Source of the DNA: Neobacillus niacini
GTDB lineage: Bacteria; Bacillota; Bacilli; Bacillales; Cytobacillaceae
Direction: 5' to 3'
Assembly (NCBI RefSeq): GCF_023715415.1
Contig: NZ_JAMBOB010000001.1
Location: forward strand, 648,798-712,797
DNA: 64,000 nt
In this document: piece by piece, positions 1 through 8,558 of the stretch
Layout: every line of letters begins with the position of its first letter
Numbering within the stretch: the stretch's first letter is position 1
Notes under the pieces: generated by a model
Told to the model about the DNA's origin: nothing
Databases searched by the model: none
What the model saw: the letters and a program-made list of their open reading frames with translations, nothing else
Made by a program: the position numbers and the translations under genes

Positions 1-849
1 CAGTGCCTTTAGTGCACCGTGAACAAAGACGATTTCATCATGACTCGTTAATGCGTGAAATTTATTCGAAGAAGCTTGAAAGGAGTAACCCGTCAATGTT
101 GAAAGCTGTACCGCCATTTTATCCCCAAATTCAGGATGGGCGTTAATACCCGTGCCAACTGCGGTGCCGCCAATAGCAAGATCCAGTAGATACCTGCTTG
201 AATCAGCAGCCATTTTTTCAGACTTTTCGAGCATAGCTCGCCAGCCGCTTATTTCTTGACCAAAAGTCAAGGGAGTTGCATCCTGCAAATGAGTCCTGCC
301 TATCTTCACCACATGCATAAATGCCTTTTCCTTTTTTAAAAAGGTAGCCTTTAGCTCCCCAATAGCCGGAAGTAAATTCTCCGTTAATTTTATGTACGCA
401 GCGATATGCATAGCTGTCGGAAATGTATCATTCGAACTCTGCGACATATTGACATCATCATTTGGATGAACCCTCTCTTTACTTCCTTGACTCACTAACA
501 AATCATTTGCTCGATTTGCAATGACCTCATTCACATTCATATTGGTTTGGGTTCCGCTTCCGGTCTGCCAGACAGCAAGTGGAAAATGGCCGTTATGTTT
601 ACCAGCAAGAATTTGGTCGCAAACCGATACGATAGCCTTCTTTTTATTCTCAGCTAATTTTCCTAATTGATGATTGACAATAGCACCAGCTTTTTTTATT
701 AAGGTTAACGCATATACTACTTCAATCGGCATTTTTTCCGTGCCAATATTGAAGTTGATTAAGCTCCTCTGTGTTTGTGCACCCCAAAATTTATCACTTG
801 GAACCTGGACCTCACCAAGTGTATCTCTTTCTATTCTAAAGTTTTCCAT
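1..849 (-). CDS. fumC: Class II fumarate hydratase, 5' part (runs off left edge)
   Basis: Class II fumarase interconverts fumarate and L-malate in the TCA cycle in the cytosol. Only the first 283 codons are in the window; there is no stop before base 1, and the late catalytic loop (GSSxMPxKxNP in the family) lies outside. Residues 97-108 read [12 protein letters not shown] and about 127-140 read [14 protein letters not shown], both signatures of the fumarase/aspartase superfamily. The N-terminus ([13 protein letters not shown], then WGAQTQRS) favours fumarase over aspartase. The ATG at 849 is preceded by AGGTGG eight bases upstream. The next gene on this strand is an unrelated miniprotein with its own terminator, so fumC is probably transcribed alone. 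Confidence 0.92.
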   Translation of the reverse strand, partial: MENFRIERDTLGEVQVPSDKFWGAQTQRSLINFNIGTEKMPIEVVYALTLIKKAGAIVNHQLGKLAENKKKAIVSVCDQILAGKHNGHFPLAVWQTGSGTQTNMNVNEVIANRANDLLVSQGSKERVHPNDDVNMSQSSNDTFPTAMHIAAYIKLTENLLPAIGELKATFLKKEKAFMHVVKIGRTHLQDATPLTFGQEISGWRAMLEKSEKMAADSSRYLLDLAIGGTAVGTGINAHPEFGDKMAVQLSTLTGYSFQASSNKFHALTSHDEIVFVHGALKAL

Positions 850-891
850 AACTATCACCACCTCACTATCATATATATTCCCAATAAATAG

Positions 892-920
892 AAAAAAACT
901 ACAGACATTTGTCTATAGTT
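892..920 (-). terminator. Intrinsic terminator of the 27-codon ORF
   Basis: On the minus strand AACTATAGAC, a 4-base loop and GTCTGTAGTT (one G-T wobble) are followed by seven T. The stem begins at the stop codon of the miniprotein gene. Confidence 0.7.
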
Positions 921-1003
921 TAATGTTTAACAACGATATAACCAATATAGTACGAAAGAATTAAGAGACTGCCAATAACATTAACAATTGAATAATCTGC
1001 CAT
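920..1003 (-). CDS. 27-residue hydrophobic membrane miniprotein
   Basis: Not recognised. The ATG at 1003 follows AAAGGGGTGG with good spacing, and 27 codons run to a TAA that starts an intrinsic terminator, so ribosome site, short ORF and terminator form a complete small transcription unit. The peptide is almost wholly hydrophobic: MADYS, then a stretch rich in I, L, V and G with two Tyr, ending VVKH. This predicts one transmembrane helix with a positively charged tail. Small single-span peptides of this type in Bacillus include regulators of membrane enzymes and type I toxins, but nothing here assigns either role. No antisense RNA was identified. Confidence 0.6.
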   Translation of the reverse strand: MADYSIVNVIGSLLILSYYIGYIVVKH

Positions 1004-1121
1004 CTAATCCACCCCTTTATTATGGAAAAGCTTAAACACATTTAAAATATCATAATAAAAGGATTTTACATGTGATAAAAATAACAGGTTATCGCTGTAT
1101 TTGTGACATTTTTGTGAACCT

Positions 1122-3137
1122 TTACCCAGCCAATTCAGCACTGCCTTTTTGAAGCTGATACATTTGATAATACTTTCCGTTCACTAACATCAATTCTTCA
1201 TGTGTACCGCGCTCGACAATCTTCCCACGGTCTAGAACAAGGATTTGGTCAGCGTTCCGAATGGTGGATAACCTGTGCGCAATAATAAAGGTGGTTCTTC
1301 CCTTTTTCAAGACATCCATTGCCTCTTGAATGATGGCCTCCGTCTCGGTATCAATACTCGACGTAGCTTCATCTAGAATTAAGATTGCCGGATTAAATGC
1401 AAGTGCTCTAGCAAAGGAAATTAACTGGCGCTGTCCGCTTGAAAGGGTGCTTCCTTTTTCAATCACAGGTTCATCATATCCATTTTCTAAGTTTTTAAAG
1501 ACTTTGTCTGCGCCTACATCCTTTAAAGCCTTTTCCACCATGTCTCTTGTGATGGATGGCTCGTTAAGGCTGACATTAGAGGCAATCGTCCCAGTAAACA
1601 AGTATGGATCCTGCAGCACTATCCCCATATGATTTCGAATCGTTTGGCGAGCTATACTGGCAATGTCCTTTCCATCAATTAGAATCTTCCCTTTTTGACA
1701 ATCATAGAAACGGAAAAGCAGATTCATAATTGAGCTTTTTCCTGAACCGGTGTGCCCAACAAGTGCAACCGTCTGCCCTTGTTTAGCTTCAAAGTGAATG
1801 TCTTTCAGTACATATTCACCCTCTTTGTATCCAAACGACACATGATCAAATTGTACATTGCCGTGAAATCTTTCGATTCGCTCTGCACTTACATTCTCTC
1901 CCTGTTCATCCATTAGCTTAAATACTCTTTCACCTGCAACGAGGGCGGTTTCCAAATTGGCCAATTGATTGACAATTCCCTGTACGGGCTGAAAAAGACG
2001 ATTAATGTAATCAACAAAAGCATAGAGCACTCCGAGAGAAATGACTGAAGCAGGATTTAACGACTGACCCCCAAAGTACCAAATGAATGCAACAAAAACG
2101 AGATTTCTAAGAACCCCAACCAAATTATGTGAAGTTAAAGCATTCAAACTTAATAATTTGTTTTGATAGGTAAAATGCTCTGTATTAAGCTTTTCGAATT
2201 CCTTTTCTGTCTCTTTTTCCCTTCGAAAGGCTTGAATAATACTCATTCCGCCAATCGATTCATTGATAGTTGCATTGATATCACTGATTCGAGACCGAAT
2301 AACATGATTGTATTTTGAAGCAAACTTTCGATATAATAACATCCATCCATAAAGGATTGGCAAAAGTAATAGACAAATGGCTGCCAGCTTCACATCTAAG
2401 ATAAATAGGGCCGCATATATTCCTGTGATATAAATAGCACTGGTGAAAAATTGGGCTAAAACAGTCACATATAATTCACGTATGGCTTCCGTATCATTGG
2501 TAATCCTAGCGACTACTTTTCCAGCTGGCAGGTTATCAAAGTATTGGATTGGGAGCCTTTGAATTTGGCCGTATACATCCTCCCTCATTTTTTGAATGAT
2601 TCGATTTGCAGAAGTCTGCAGCAGCAACCGCTGACCATATTGGAAAATAGCGGATATCACTAAAAGAAAGAAATAAATAATCAGCAATTTAATAATCCCT
2701 GGGATTTCAAGTTGATAGAACGCCATTAACTCTCTATTGGTAAGTTCATTTGCATCATACTCAACCTTCTCTGTTCCTTTTTGAAGGGTTACTATCCCAT
2801 TTTCAAATGTCCTTTTCCCATCGAATTCAAGCTTTTCTTCCACCATGACAAACTTTGCACCAACCTGCAAAATTCTAATTTCTTTCCCCTTTTCTTCACC
2901 ATTGGAGAAATTCTTTTCTTTCTTATAAAATTTCTCGTTATATTCTGCTGTGTTCTTCCCCTCCGTCGTTTCATACCAAACCGACTCGATGCCTAAAATG
3001 TGTTCATCGATAATATTCTTGGCAATGAATGGACCTGCCAAATCAGTAGCAACGGAAATGCTCAGCATGAATAATGCAGCAATAATGATTTTTTTATAGT
3101 TTAAGGCATACTGGGTTAGCCGCTTGCCTGTACTCAT
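1122..3137 (-). CDS. bmrD: Heterodimeric ABC multidrug exporter subunit (BmrD/YheH-like)
   Basis: Half-transporter of 671 aa; B. subtilis BmrD has 673. With the upstream BmrC-like subunit it should form a membrane heterodimer exporting drugs at the cost of ATP. Between the first and second membrane helices lies a polar insert of about 80 residues (roughly 50-135), matching the extracellular domain of BmrD. The C-terminal nucleotide domain has Walker A GHTGSGKSS near residue 462, a variant signature LSSGQ, and Walker B LILDEATSS with the catalytic Glu, so this subunit carries the competent Walker B. The start overlaps the bmrC stop by four bases (ATGA), implying translational coupling. No clear terminator follows before the miniprotein gene. 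Confidence 0.9.
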   Translation of the reverse strand: MSTGKRLTQYALNYKKIIIAALFMLSISVATDLAGPFIAKNIIDEHILGIESVWYETTEGKNTAEYNEKFYKKEKNFSNGEEKGKEIRILQVGAKFVMVEEKLEFDGKRTFENGIVTLQKGTEKVEYDANELTNRELMAFYQLEIPGIIKLLIIYFFLLVISAIFQYGQRLLLQTSANRIIQKMREDVYGQIQRLPIQYFDNLPAGKVVARITNDTEAIRELYVTVLAQFFTSAIYITGIYAALFILDVKLAAICLLLLPILYGWMLLYRKFASKYNHVIRSRISDINATINESIGGMSIIQAFRREKETEKEFEKLNTEHFTYQNKLLSLNALTSHNLVGVLRNLVFVAFIWYFGGQSLNPASVISLGVLYAFVDYINRLFQPVQGIVNQLANLETALVAGERVFKLMDEQGENVSAERIERFHGNVQFDHVSFGYKEGEYVLKDIHFEAKQGQTVALVGHTGSGKSSIMNLLFRFYDCQKGKILIDGKDIASIARQTIRNHMGIVLQDPYLFTGTIASNVSLNEPSITRDMVEKALKDVGADKVFKNLENGYDEPVIEKGSTLSSGQRQLISFARALAFNPAILILDEATSSIDTETEAIIQEAMDVLKKGRTTFIIAHRLSTIRNADQILVLDRGKIVERGTHEELMLVNGKYYQMYQLQKGSAELAG

Positions 3138-4891
3138 GCCGTCACCTCCTCTTCAAGATTATTTTCAACTTGTTGTCGTAAATATTGTTCTTTATACCAG
3201 CCATCAGAAGCAAGCAGCTGCTCATGCGTTCCTTCTTCAATGATCTTGCCATCATCAAGAACAAGGATTTGGTCTGCATGTTGAACGGCAGACATTCTGT
3301 GAGTCGTGATAATGGTGGTTTTGTCTTTTCGTATATCACGAATATTGTCAATGATTCTCTTTTCTGTTTTAGCATCTACTGCAGACAAAGAATCATCAAG
3401 AATAAGAATTTCAGGATCTCTTATTAGCGCACGTGCGATTGAAATTCTTTGCTTTTGACCGCCAGAAAGCGCTACTCCTTTTTCACCCACAAGAGTTTCT
3501 AACCCTTCTGGGAGCATTTCTAAATCCATTCTTAGTGCAGATAAGTCAATAGCTTTCTCCAACTCTTTGTTGGTTGCTTCACTGTTCCCAAAAAGAATAT
3601 TTTCTTTTACACTTTTTGAAAAAAGAACATGGTCCTGAGGGACATAACCAATCCATTTACGAACTTGGTACAGTGTCTGCTCTTTAAGCGGAACGCCAGA
3701 GATGGAAAGGTCTCCACTTCCAAGCGGGTATTGTCTTAATAGCTGTTTAATAAATGTTGTTTTTCCACTTCCGGTTTTTCCAACAATACCTAAGGTCTGC
3801 CCTTTTTGCAGTTGAACGGAAATATTCGTTAAATTATCCTCCTTTGATGAAGGATATCGAAACGTTACCTTTTCAAAATCAATTCTCTCTGGAGTTTCAA
3901 CCTTAATAGGCTGTTCAGGATTCTCTACAGTCTCCTGAAAGGAAAGAGTTTCATTGACCCGATCTAAGGATGCATTTCCTCGTTGCATGATATTAATTAA
4001 TTCTCCTATTGCAAACATCGGCCAAATTAGCATCCCTAAATAGACATTGAAGGCAACCAGATCACCTAAGGTTATAGCCTGATTAAAGACTAAATAGGCG
4101 CCATAACCAAGACCAATCATATAGCTTAATCCCACTAGTACTTTTACTGTTGGATCAAACAAGGAGTCTATCCTGGCAACTTTGATATTTTTTTGAAAGA
4201 CATCCTCTGTTAATTGGTGGAACCTTCTGCCATCGGCCTCTTCCTGAACGTAGGCACGAATAACTCTAACACCTGCAACAGATTCTAAGACGCGGTCATT
4301 TAACTCCCCGAATGCATCCTGTGCTTCCATAAAGCGCTTATGAATTCTATTCCCATAGATTTGCATGATATATGCCATAATCGGAAGTGGCAAGATGGCT
4401 GCAATCGTTAGCTTCCAGCTAATTAGTAGTCCCATGGTAATAATAAGCGTAAGCATCCAGACACTTGAATCGACCAGCGTCAATATCCCAAACCCTGCGG
4501 TAATGGATATTGCCTTTAAGTCATTTGTTGCTCTCGCCATTAAATCGCCTGTTCGATTCTTCTCATAAAAGGTTGGAGACATTTTTAGTAAATGTTTCAT
4601 AAATCGGGATCTTAATTTTCTTTCCACAAGAAATGCCCCGCCGAATAATTTATACATCCAAACGTAGGTAATTCCATAGGAAAAAACCATGATTAAGACA
4701 AGATAACCCACATATTTTACTATTTTTCCATTACTCATTTCGCCAACTTGAATATCATCAATAGCCATACCAATTAATTTAGGCGGCACCACATCTAAGA
4801 TCCCAACTAGAATTAACAAGAAAATGGCAATGACATACCGCTTCCAATATTCTTTAAAAAACCAACTTAATTTCTTTAAAACCGAAAACAT
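3134..4891 (-). CDS. bmrC: Heterodimeric ABC multidrug exporter subunit (BmrC/YheI-like)
   Basis: Half-transporter of 585 aa, the length of B. subtilis BmrC. Six membrane helices precede a nucleotide domain with Walker A GKTGSGKTT, a canonical LSGGQKQR signature and Walker B LILDDSLSAVD. Asp replaces the usual catalytic Glu in that motif, so one ATP site of the heterodimer is degenerate, as known for BmrCD and other asymmetric exporters. The ATG at 4891 follows a very strong AGGGGGGGAA site. A promoter, leader ORF and two hairpins at 4913-5180 precede it, so expression is probably set by attenuation. It is the first structural gene of the bmrC-bmrD operon. Confidence 0.92.
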   Translation of the reverse strand: MFSVLKKLSWFFKEYWKRYVIAIFLLILVGILDVVPPKLIGMAIDDIQVGEMSNGKIVKYVGYLVLIMVFSYGITYVWMYKLFGGAFLVERKLRSRFMKHLLKMSPTFYEKNRTGDLMARATNDLKAISITAGFGILTLVDSSVWMLTLIITMGLLISWKLTIAAILPLPIMAYIMQIYGNRIHKRFMEAQDAFGELNDRVLESVAGVRVIRAYVQEEADGRRFHQLTEDVFQKNIKVARIDSLFDPTVKVLVGLSYMIGLGYGAYLVFNQAITLGDLVAFNVYLGMLIWPMFAIGELINIMQRGNASLDRVNETLSFQETVENPEQPIKVETPERIDFEKVTFRYPSSKEDNLTNISVQLQKGQTLGIVGKTGSGKTTFIKQLLRQYPLGSGDLSISGVPLKEQTLYQVRKWIGYVPQDHVLFSKSVKENILFGNSEATNKELEKAIDLSALRMDLEMLPEGLETLVGEKGVALSGGQKQRISIARALIRDPEILILDDSLSAVDAKTEKRIIDNIRDIRKDKTTIITTHRMSAVQHADQILVLDDGKIIEEGTHEQLLASDGWYKEQYLRQQVENNLEEEVTA

Positions 4892-4912
4892 CCTGTTCCC
4901 CCCCTATGCAAA

Positions 4913-4943
4913 AGAAAAAGACATACCGCAATAGTGCAGTATG
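4913..4943 (-). promoter_or_regulatory. Second leader hairpin just before bmrC
   Basis: Minus strand CATACTGCA, a 4-base loop and TGCGGTATG (one wobble) are followed by TCTTTTTCTTT immediately before the bmrC ribosome site. It may act as a weak second terminator or as part of an antiterminator; the sequence does not decide. Confidence 0.5.
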
Positions 4944-4963
4944 CCTCAAAACTAAAAAAAGAG

Positions 4964-5010
4964 ACAAAAAAACACACGTTACGTACGAAAAAGAACGCAA
5001 CCTGTGTTTT
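4964..5010 (-). terminator. Attenuator terminator in bmr leader
   Basis: Minus strand ACACAGGTTGCG pairs with CGTAACGTGTGT around a loop and is followed by seven T. It lies about 30 bases after the leader-peptide stop and about 75 before bmrC, the geometry of ribosome-mediated attenuation described for the B. subtilis bmrBCD operon. Confidence 0.72.
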
Positions 5011-5038
5011 GATTATCATCTAATTAAAATTGGACTCA

Positions 5039-5113
5039 TTAAAAAGAGATCATAATGGAGCAGGTTACATTCAAGTATTCAGTTGCTGGTAAAGTGCTGT
5101 TTAATACAATCAT
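5039..5113 (-). CDS. 24-codon leader peptide of bmrCD (BmrB-like by position)
   Basis: A 24-codon ORF starting MIVLNSTLPATEY and ending MISF, with a strong GGAAAGGGAGGG ribosome site seven bases before its ATG. It sits between a consensus sigma-A promoter and an intrinsic terminator that precedes bmrC. In B. subtilis, translation of the BmrB leader controls readthrough into bmrCD when ribosome-targeting antibiotics slow translation; the layout here is the same, although I cannot claim sequence homology for so short a peptide. The likely function is cis-regulatory. Confidence 0.6.
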   Translation of the reverse strand: MIVLNSTLPATEYLNVTCSIMISF

Positions 5114-5151
5114 TTCGTAACCCTCCCTTTCCTTTTTTTTCATCCTTTGTT

Positions 5152-5180
5152 AGATTATCACCAGATTATTTAAATGTCAA
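5152..5180 (-). promoter_or_regulatory. Sigma-A promoter of the bmr operon
   Basis: TTGACA (5175-5180) and TAATCT (5152-5157) are separated by exactly 17 bases on the minus strand, about 40 bases upstream of the leader ORF. Confidence 0.8.
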
Positions 5181-5209
5181 TTCCCATTTTTCAGAATTTT
5201 CCTATCTAA

Positions 5210-5410
5210 TTATTCAGCTCTTTTTCGAAAGATTTTACGAATAAACACTAAGTAAAAAAGGGTTGGCATTGGAGCTTGTATGAGACCCACGATTCCCCAT
5301 AGCCAATAGTTGTGGTTTCGTTTCCTAGCATCTAAGAATAAATAAATACTTTGAAGTAATAGGATAGTTGCAACGATAATGATCACAGTTGGCGATAATT
5401 CATTACTCAT
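5210..5410 (-). CDS. Small membrane regulator of the sigY operon (YxlD/YxlE-like)
   Basis: A 66-residue protein with a transmembrane helix at about 8-26, a basic loop (LDARKRNHNYW) and a second hydrophobic segment ending in a basic tail (FIRKIFRKRAE). The LDARKR...WGIVGL...P...YLVFIRK pattern resembles the short PLD-nuclease N-terminal-like membrane proteins encoded after yxlC in the B. subtilis sigY operon (YxlD, YxlE), reported to restrain sigma-Y. The start overlaps the preceding yxlC-like stop by eight bases and has an AAGGTGA site. Length and position support the role; which of the two homologues it matches is uncertain. Confidence 0.6.
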   Translation of the reverse strand: MSNELSPTVIIIVATILLLQSIYLFLDARKRNHNYWLWGIVGLIQAPMPTLFYLVFIRKIFRKRAE

Positions 5411-5753
5411 TGATTTTCACCTTCCTACTAAAACTAGAAATTGTATAGTATGCAATAAATACCGGAGTAATTATTTGAATTACAATAAAAACTACTGGCA
5501 GTTGATAAAAAGATACAATGATTCCACTTAAGATAAATAATGCGATTATCAGAAATAAGGATAGTTCCTTCCTTAATTTTTTTCTACTATTTTCCTTCTC
5601 ATTTCGTACCATGCTTTCAAACCACTGGAGATCCGGAGTATAGACAGGGAATTGATCCACCTTGCTCAACCCTTCTTGCACTTTGTGAATAGCATCCAAG
5701 TCATGTTTATTTTGTTGTTCGTTGTCGAGTATGACGACCTTCTGTTTCTTCAC
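5403..5753 (-). CDS. yxlC: YxlC-like anti-sigma factor candidate
   Basis: A 116-residue protein with a soluble N-terminus (about 1-68) and two membrane helices (about 69-88 and 90-110). Placed directly after an ECF sigma gene, it matches the size and layout of B. subtilis YxlC (106 aa), which binds and inhibits sigma-Y. The start is a GTG at 5753 that overlaps the sigma gene by 47 bases. The ribosome site is weak (GGGAG about ten bases away), so translation probably depends on coupling to the sigma gene. A cytosolic arm that binds sigma plus a membrane anchor is the expected arrangement. Confidence 0.7.
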   Translation of the reverse strand: MKKQKVVILDNEQQNKHDLDAIHKVQEGLSKVDQFPVYTPDLQWFESMVRNEKENSRKKLRKELSLFLIIALFILSGIIVSFYQLPVVFIVIQIITPVFIAYYTISSFSRKVKINE

Positions 5754-6264
5754 CTAGTTTCAGCTCCCTTCTTACCGCCAAAATTCCATTATGAACTCTT
5801 GATTTCACTGTTCCAGAGGATATTTTCATCCATGCACCAATTTCATCATAGGAGTAGCCATAATAATGCTTCAGCACAATAGGAACCCGAACGTCTACTG
5901 GTAATTTACCTAACGCTTCCAGCGCATCGTTCCATTCCTCGTTTCGGCTTTCAAAATGCCATTTCAGCTTTCGATATACTTCTTCTTGTCCTTTCCATTT
6001 GTTTTCTCTCTTTTGTTTTCTACATTGGTCAATATAAGCATTCGTTGCAATGGAAATCAGCCAAGTGGAGAATTTGCTTTGACCATTAAAAAGATGAATT
6101 TTTTGAATACATTTTGCCATTGTTTCTTGTGCAAGTTCCTCTGCCATATCTGGATTCATTGTAATTTTCATTAAATACTTTACAAGGAATGGATAATTTT
6201 CTTTAAACAACATGGCAAATGCAAGATGATCCCCTTCTTTTGCACTTTTTATTAACGGATCCAT
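5707..6264 (-). CDS. sigY: ECF RNA polymerase sigma factor, SigY-like
   Basis: An ECF sigma factor of 185 aa (B. subtilis SigY 178). Region 2 covers about 10-85 with ISIATNAYIDQCRKQKRE as the -10-reading part; region 4 has the helix-turn-helix SGTVKSRVHNGILAVRREL at about 150-170. It should direct RNA polymerase to a small regulon including its own operon. GTG 6267 or ATG 6264 could start it, since GAGAGG lies 6 and 9 bases upstream respectively. A TGAACG-N15-CGTC element upstream resembles the sigma-Y autoregulatory promoter. The operon is shorter than in B. subtilis: only yxlC-like and yxlD/E-like genes follow, with no yxlF/yxlG ABC transporter genes. Confidence 0.8.
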   Translation of the reverse strand: MDPLIKSAKEGDHLAFAMLFKENYPFLVKYLMKITMNPDMAEELAQETMAKCIQKIHLFNGQSKFSTWLISIATNAYIDQCRKQKRENKWKGQEEVYRKLKWHFESRNEEWNDALEALGKLPVDVRVPIVLKHYYGYSYDEIGAWMKISSGTVKSRVHNGILAVRRELKLGEETEGRHTRQRTTK

Positions 6265-6319
6265 CACACTTGTCCTCTCTTTCCCCCATCTATCCCTCTT
6301 TTTTTACGTTTATGTATAA

Positions 6320-6344
6320 GACGTGAAAGCGTTAATATCGTTCA
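6320..6344 (-). promoter_or_regulatory. Candidate ECF (sigma-Y-type) autoregulatory promoter
   Basis: Minus strand TGAACG (6339-6344) and CGTC (6320-6323) are separated by 15 bases, about 55 bases upstream of the sigma gene. TGAACG and CGTC are the elements described for sigma-Y promoters. Confidence 0.6.
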
Positions 6345-6385
6345 TATTTTATAATAATTTTGATGAATATTAAAATTTCTAACAC

Positions 6386-6412
6386 AAAAGGCACGAATAG
6401 CTTCGTGCCTTA
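6386..6412 (-). terminator. Terminator after the penicillin-binding protein gene
   Basis: Perfect 10-bp stem AAGGCACGAA / TTCGTGCCTT with a 3-4 base loop, then TT; the T tract is short. Confidence 0.65.
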
Positions 6413-6415
6413 ACA

Positions 6416-8446
6416 TTAATGATTCATCTTAGGACCTATTCTTTTCCATCTCTTTTCCCACTTTTCCTTTTGTTTCTTCCATCTTTCTTCCCATTTTCTC
6501 GCACCTCTATTAAAATGCTCTTCAATTGTATCTGGGGTCAATTCTATTTCTTCCTCTTGCTTCTCTTGAATCAACCCATCAATGCGTGGGACATCAAAGC
6601 TAGTTGAAGGCTTATCTTTTAATGCCTCCTTCATGACTTCACGAAACACAATGGCTGCACCCGCACTGCTAGTCGTTTTCAAAAAGTGTTTTTCATCTGT
6701 TTTATCGTAGCCAACCCAGAATGCTCCTACTAATTGCGGGGTATAACCAACAAACCATTGATCCTTGACACCTTTAACTCCTTCAATTGGTACTTGTGTT
6801 GAGCCTGTTTTCCCAGCAATTTCTCTTCCCGGAATTTGAGCGTTTTTTCCAGACCCGTGTTCTACAACACCAAGCAGCATTGTGTTTATTTGATCGGTTA
6901 CAGCTTTAGTGGTGACTCTTTCCTTTTTTCCCTTCCATTCTGCAACGGGATTCCCTTCTGAATCCACAATCTTTTTGATAACATGTGCTTTCATCCGGAC
7001 TCCATGATTTGGGAAGGCAGAATACGCCTCAGCCATTATCAAAGGAGATACTCCTCCTTCTAATCCTCCAAGTGCAAGTGATAGATTGCGATCTCCCTTT
7101 GCTAGTGGTATTCCAAAACGTTTGGCACAATCTAAGCCCTTTTCAATCCCAATTTCATTCAATAACCAAACAGCCGAAACATTTTTTGAATCCTTTACTG
7201 CTTCATACATGGGAACTTTACCAGCATATTCATGGTTGTAATTACTTGGCTCATACTCACCAAAGCTCATCGGTTCATCCATTAACATATCAGTTATTTT
7301 CCAGCCATTTTCGAGGGCAGGAGTAAAGACAGCAAGCGGTTTAATGGATGAACCTGGCTGAGCCTTTAACCCCGTTGCACGATTATATCCTCTAAATGTG
7401 TGCTCTCCTCGCCCACCAACTATCGCTCGAATTCCACCTGTTTTGGGATCAACTAATATTCCACCGCTTTGGACCATTTGGTCAGTACCTTTTGGGAATA
7501 TATCGTCTTTTTGGTACGTTTTCTCCATAGCATTCTGCATAATAGAATCTAGCTCGGTATAAATCTGATATCCTCCAGTCAGCAATTCATCCTGTGATAA
7601 ATGATAAACATTAATCGCCTCTTCAAAGACCTGGTCAACATAGTGAGGGTACTTCCCTCGGAACGGGTCTCCACCTTTATCATTTAACATTACTTTTTCA
7701 GCCAATGCGTGATCATACTGCTGATTCGTTATATAGCCTTGATTCTTCATTTGTAATAAAACTAGATTTCTTCTCTGTCTTGCTTTTTCTAAGTGATGAT
7801 ATGGATTCAATGCAGAAGGCGCCTTTATTAAACCTGCCAGCAAAGCTGATTCGCTAATGGATAGGTCCTTAACTTCCTTAGCAAAATAATTTTGTGCTGC
7901 GTGCTTAATTCCCCAAGCACCATCACCAAAATATATCTGGTTTAAATACATTTGAAGGATTTCCTGTTTACTGTATTGTCGCTCAATTTGCATCGCTAGG
8001 AATACTTCATCTACTTTTCTCTTTAATGTTTTTTGAGAAGTAAGCAGTGTATTTTTCGTAAGTTGCTGGGTAATGGTACTTCCGCCTTCAACCATGCCCC
8101 GTGCTTTGATATCCCTGATTAGTGCTCTTGTTATACCAATATAGTCGACGCCATGATGCTCATAGAATCGGCGGTCCTCTATAGCAATGACTGCATTTTT
8201 CATAGAGTCAGGTACCTCATTGATTGGGACACCTTCGTTTTTATTTGCTGATACTTTACTTGCAACCTCCCCATTCAAATCATAAAAAACCGTTGCCTGG
8301 GGCAGTTCATTCTTAAGTGAAGAAATATCTAAATCCATTGAATAAGCATAGACGATACCTAGAAAACCTAGAACTAAAAGCGAAAACGAGAGAACCATCA
8401 ATTGGTTCATATGCCATCGCTTCCAATTATTCACTACCTTTTTCAT
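6416..8446 (-). CDS. Class A penicillin-binding protein (PBP1A family)
   Basis: Bifunctional peptidoglycan synthase of 676 aa, anchored by one N-terminal helix (about 18-38). The glycosyltransferase domain has EDRRFYEHHGVD, GGSTITQQLTKN and EILQMYLNQIYFGDGAWG. The transpeptidase domain has PGSSIKP (active-site Ser), SKN and KTGS. It polymerises and cross-links murein outside the membrane. An in-frame ATG at 8446 with AGGAGG five bases upstream is the clear start; a longer reading to 8533 lacks a ribosome site. The size is near PbpF and PbpG of B. subtilis, and I cannot decide between them. The last 30 residues are unusual, basic and Trp-rich with repeated KWE/RWK units. Confidence 0.9.
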   Translation of the reverse strand: MKKVVNNWKRWHMNQLMVLSFSLLVLGFLGIVYAYSMDLDISSLKNELPQATVFYDLNGEVASKVSANKNEGVPINEVPDSMKNAVIAIEDRRFYEHHGVDYIGITRALIRDIKARGMVEGGSTITQQLTKNTLLTSQKTLKRKVDEVFLAMQIERQYSKQEILQMYLNQIYFGDGAWGIKHAAQNYFAKEVKDLSISESALLAGLIKAPSALNPYHHLEKARQRRNLVLLQMKNQGYITNQQYDHALAEKVMLNDKGGDPFRGKYPHYVDQVFEEAINVYHLSQDELLTGGYQIYTELDSIMQNAMEKTYQKDDIFPKGTDQMVQSGGILVDPKTGGIRAIVGGRGEHTFRGYNRATGLKAQPGSSIKPLAVFTPALENGWKITDMLMDEPMSFGEYEPSNYNHEYAGKVPMYEAVKDSKNVSAVWLLNEIGIEKGLDCAKRFGIPLAKGDRNLSLALGGLEGGVSPLIMAEAYSAFPNHGVRMKAHVIKKIVDSEGNPVAEWKGKKERVTTKAVTDQINTMLLGVVEHGSGKNAQIPGREIAGKTGSTQVPIEGVKGVKDQWFVGYTPQLVGAFWVGYDKTDEKHFLKTTSSAGAAIVFREVMKEALKDKPSTSFDVPRIDGLIQEKQEEEIELTPDTIEEHFNRGARKWEERWKKQKEKWEKRWKRIGPKMNH

Positions 8447-8520
8447 AATTCCTCCTGATAAATAAAATACAAAATGAAAGGCATCATTTTCTTTTTCCCT
8501 AAAAGGGGAAAAATTATCCA

Positions 8521-8557
8521 AAAGAAAAAGCACTCGAAAAAAATTCGAATGCTTTTT
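8521..8557 (-). terminator. Terminator after the XRE regulator gene
   Basis: AAAAAGCATTCGAA pairs with TTCGAGTGCTTTTT around a loop on the minus strand, followed by CTTT. Confidence 0.65.
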
Positions 8558-8558
8558 C

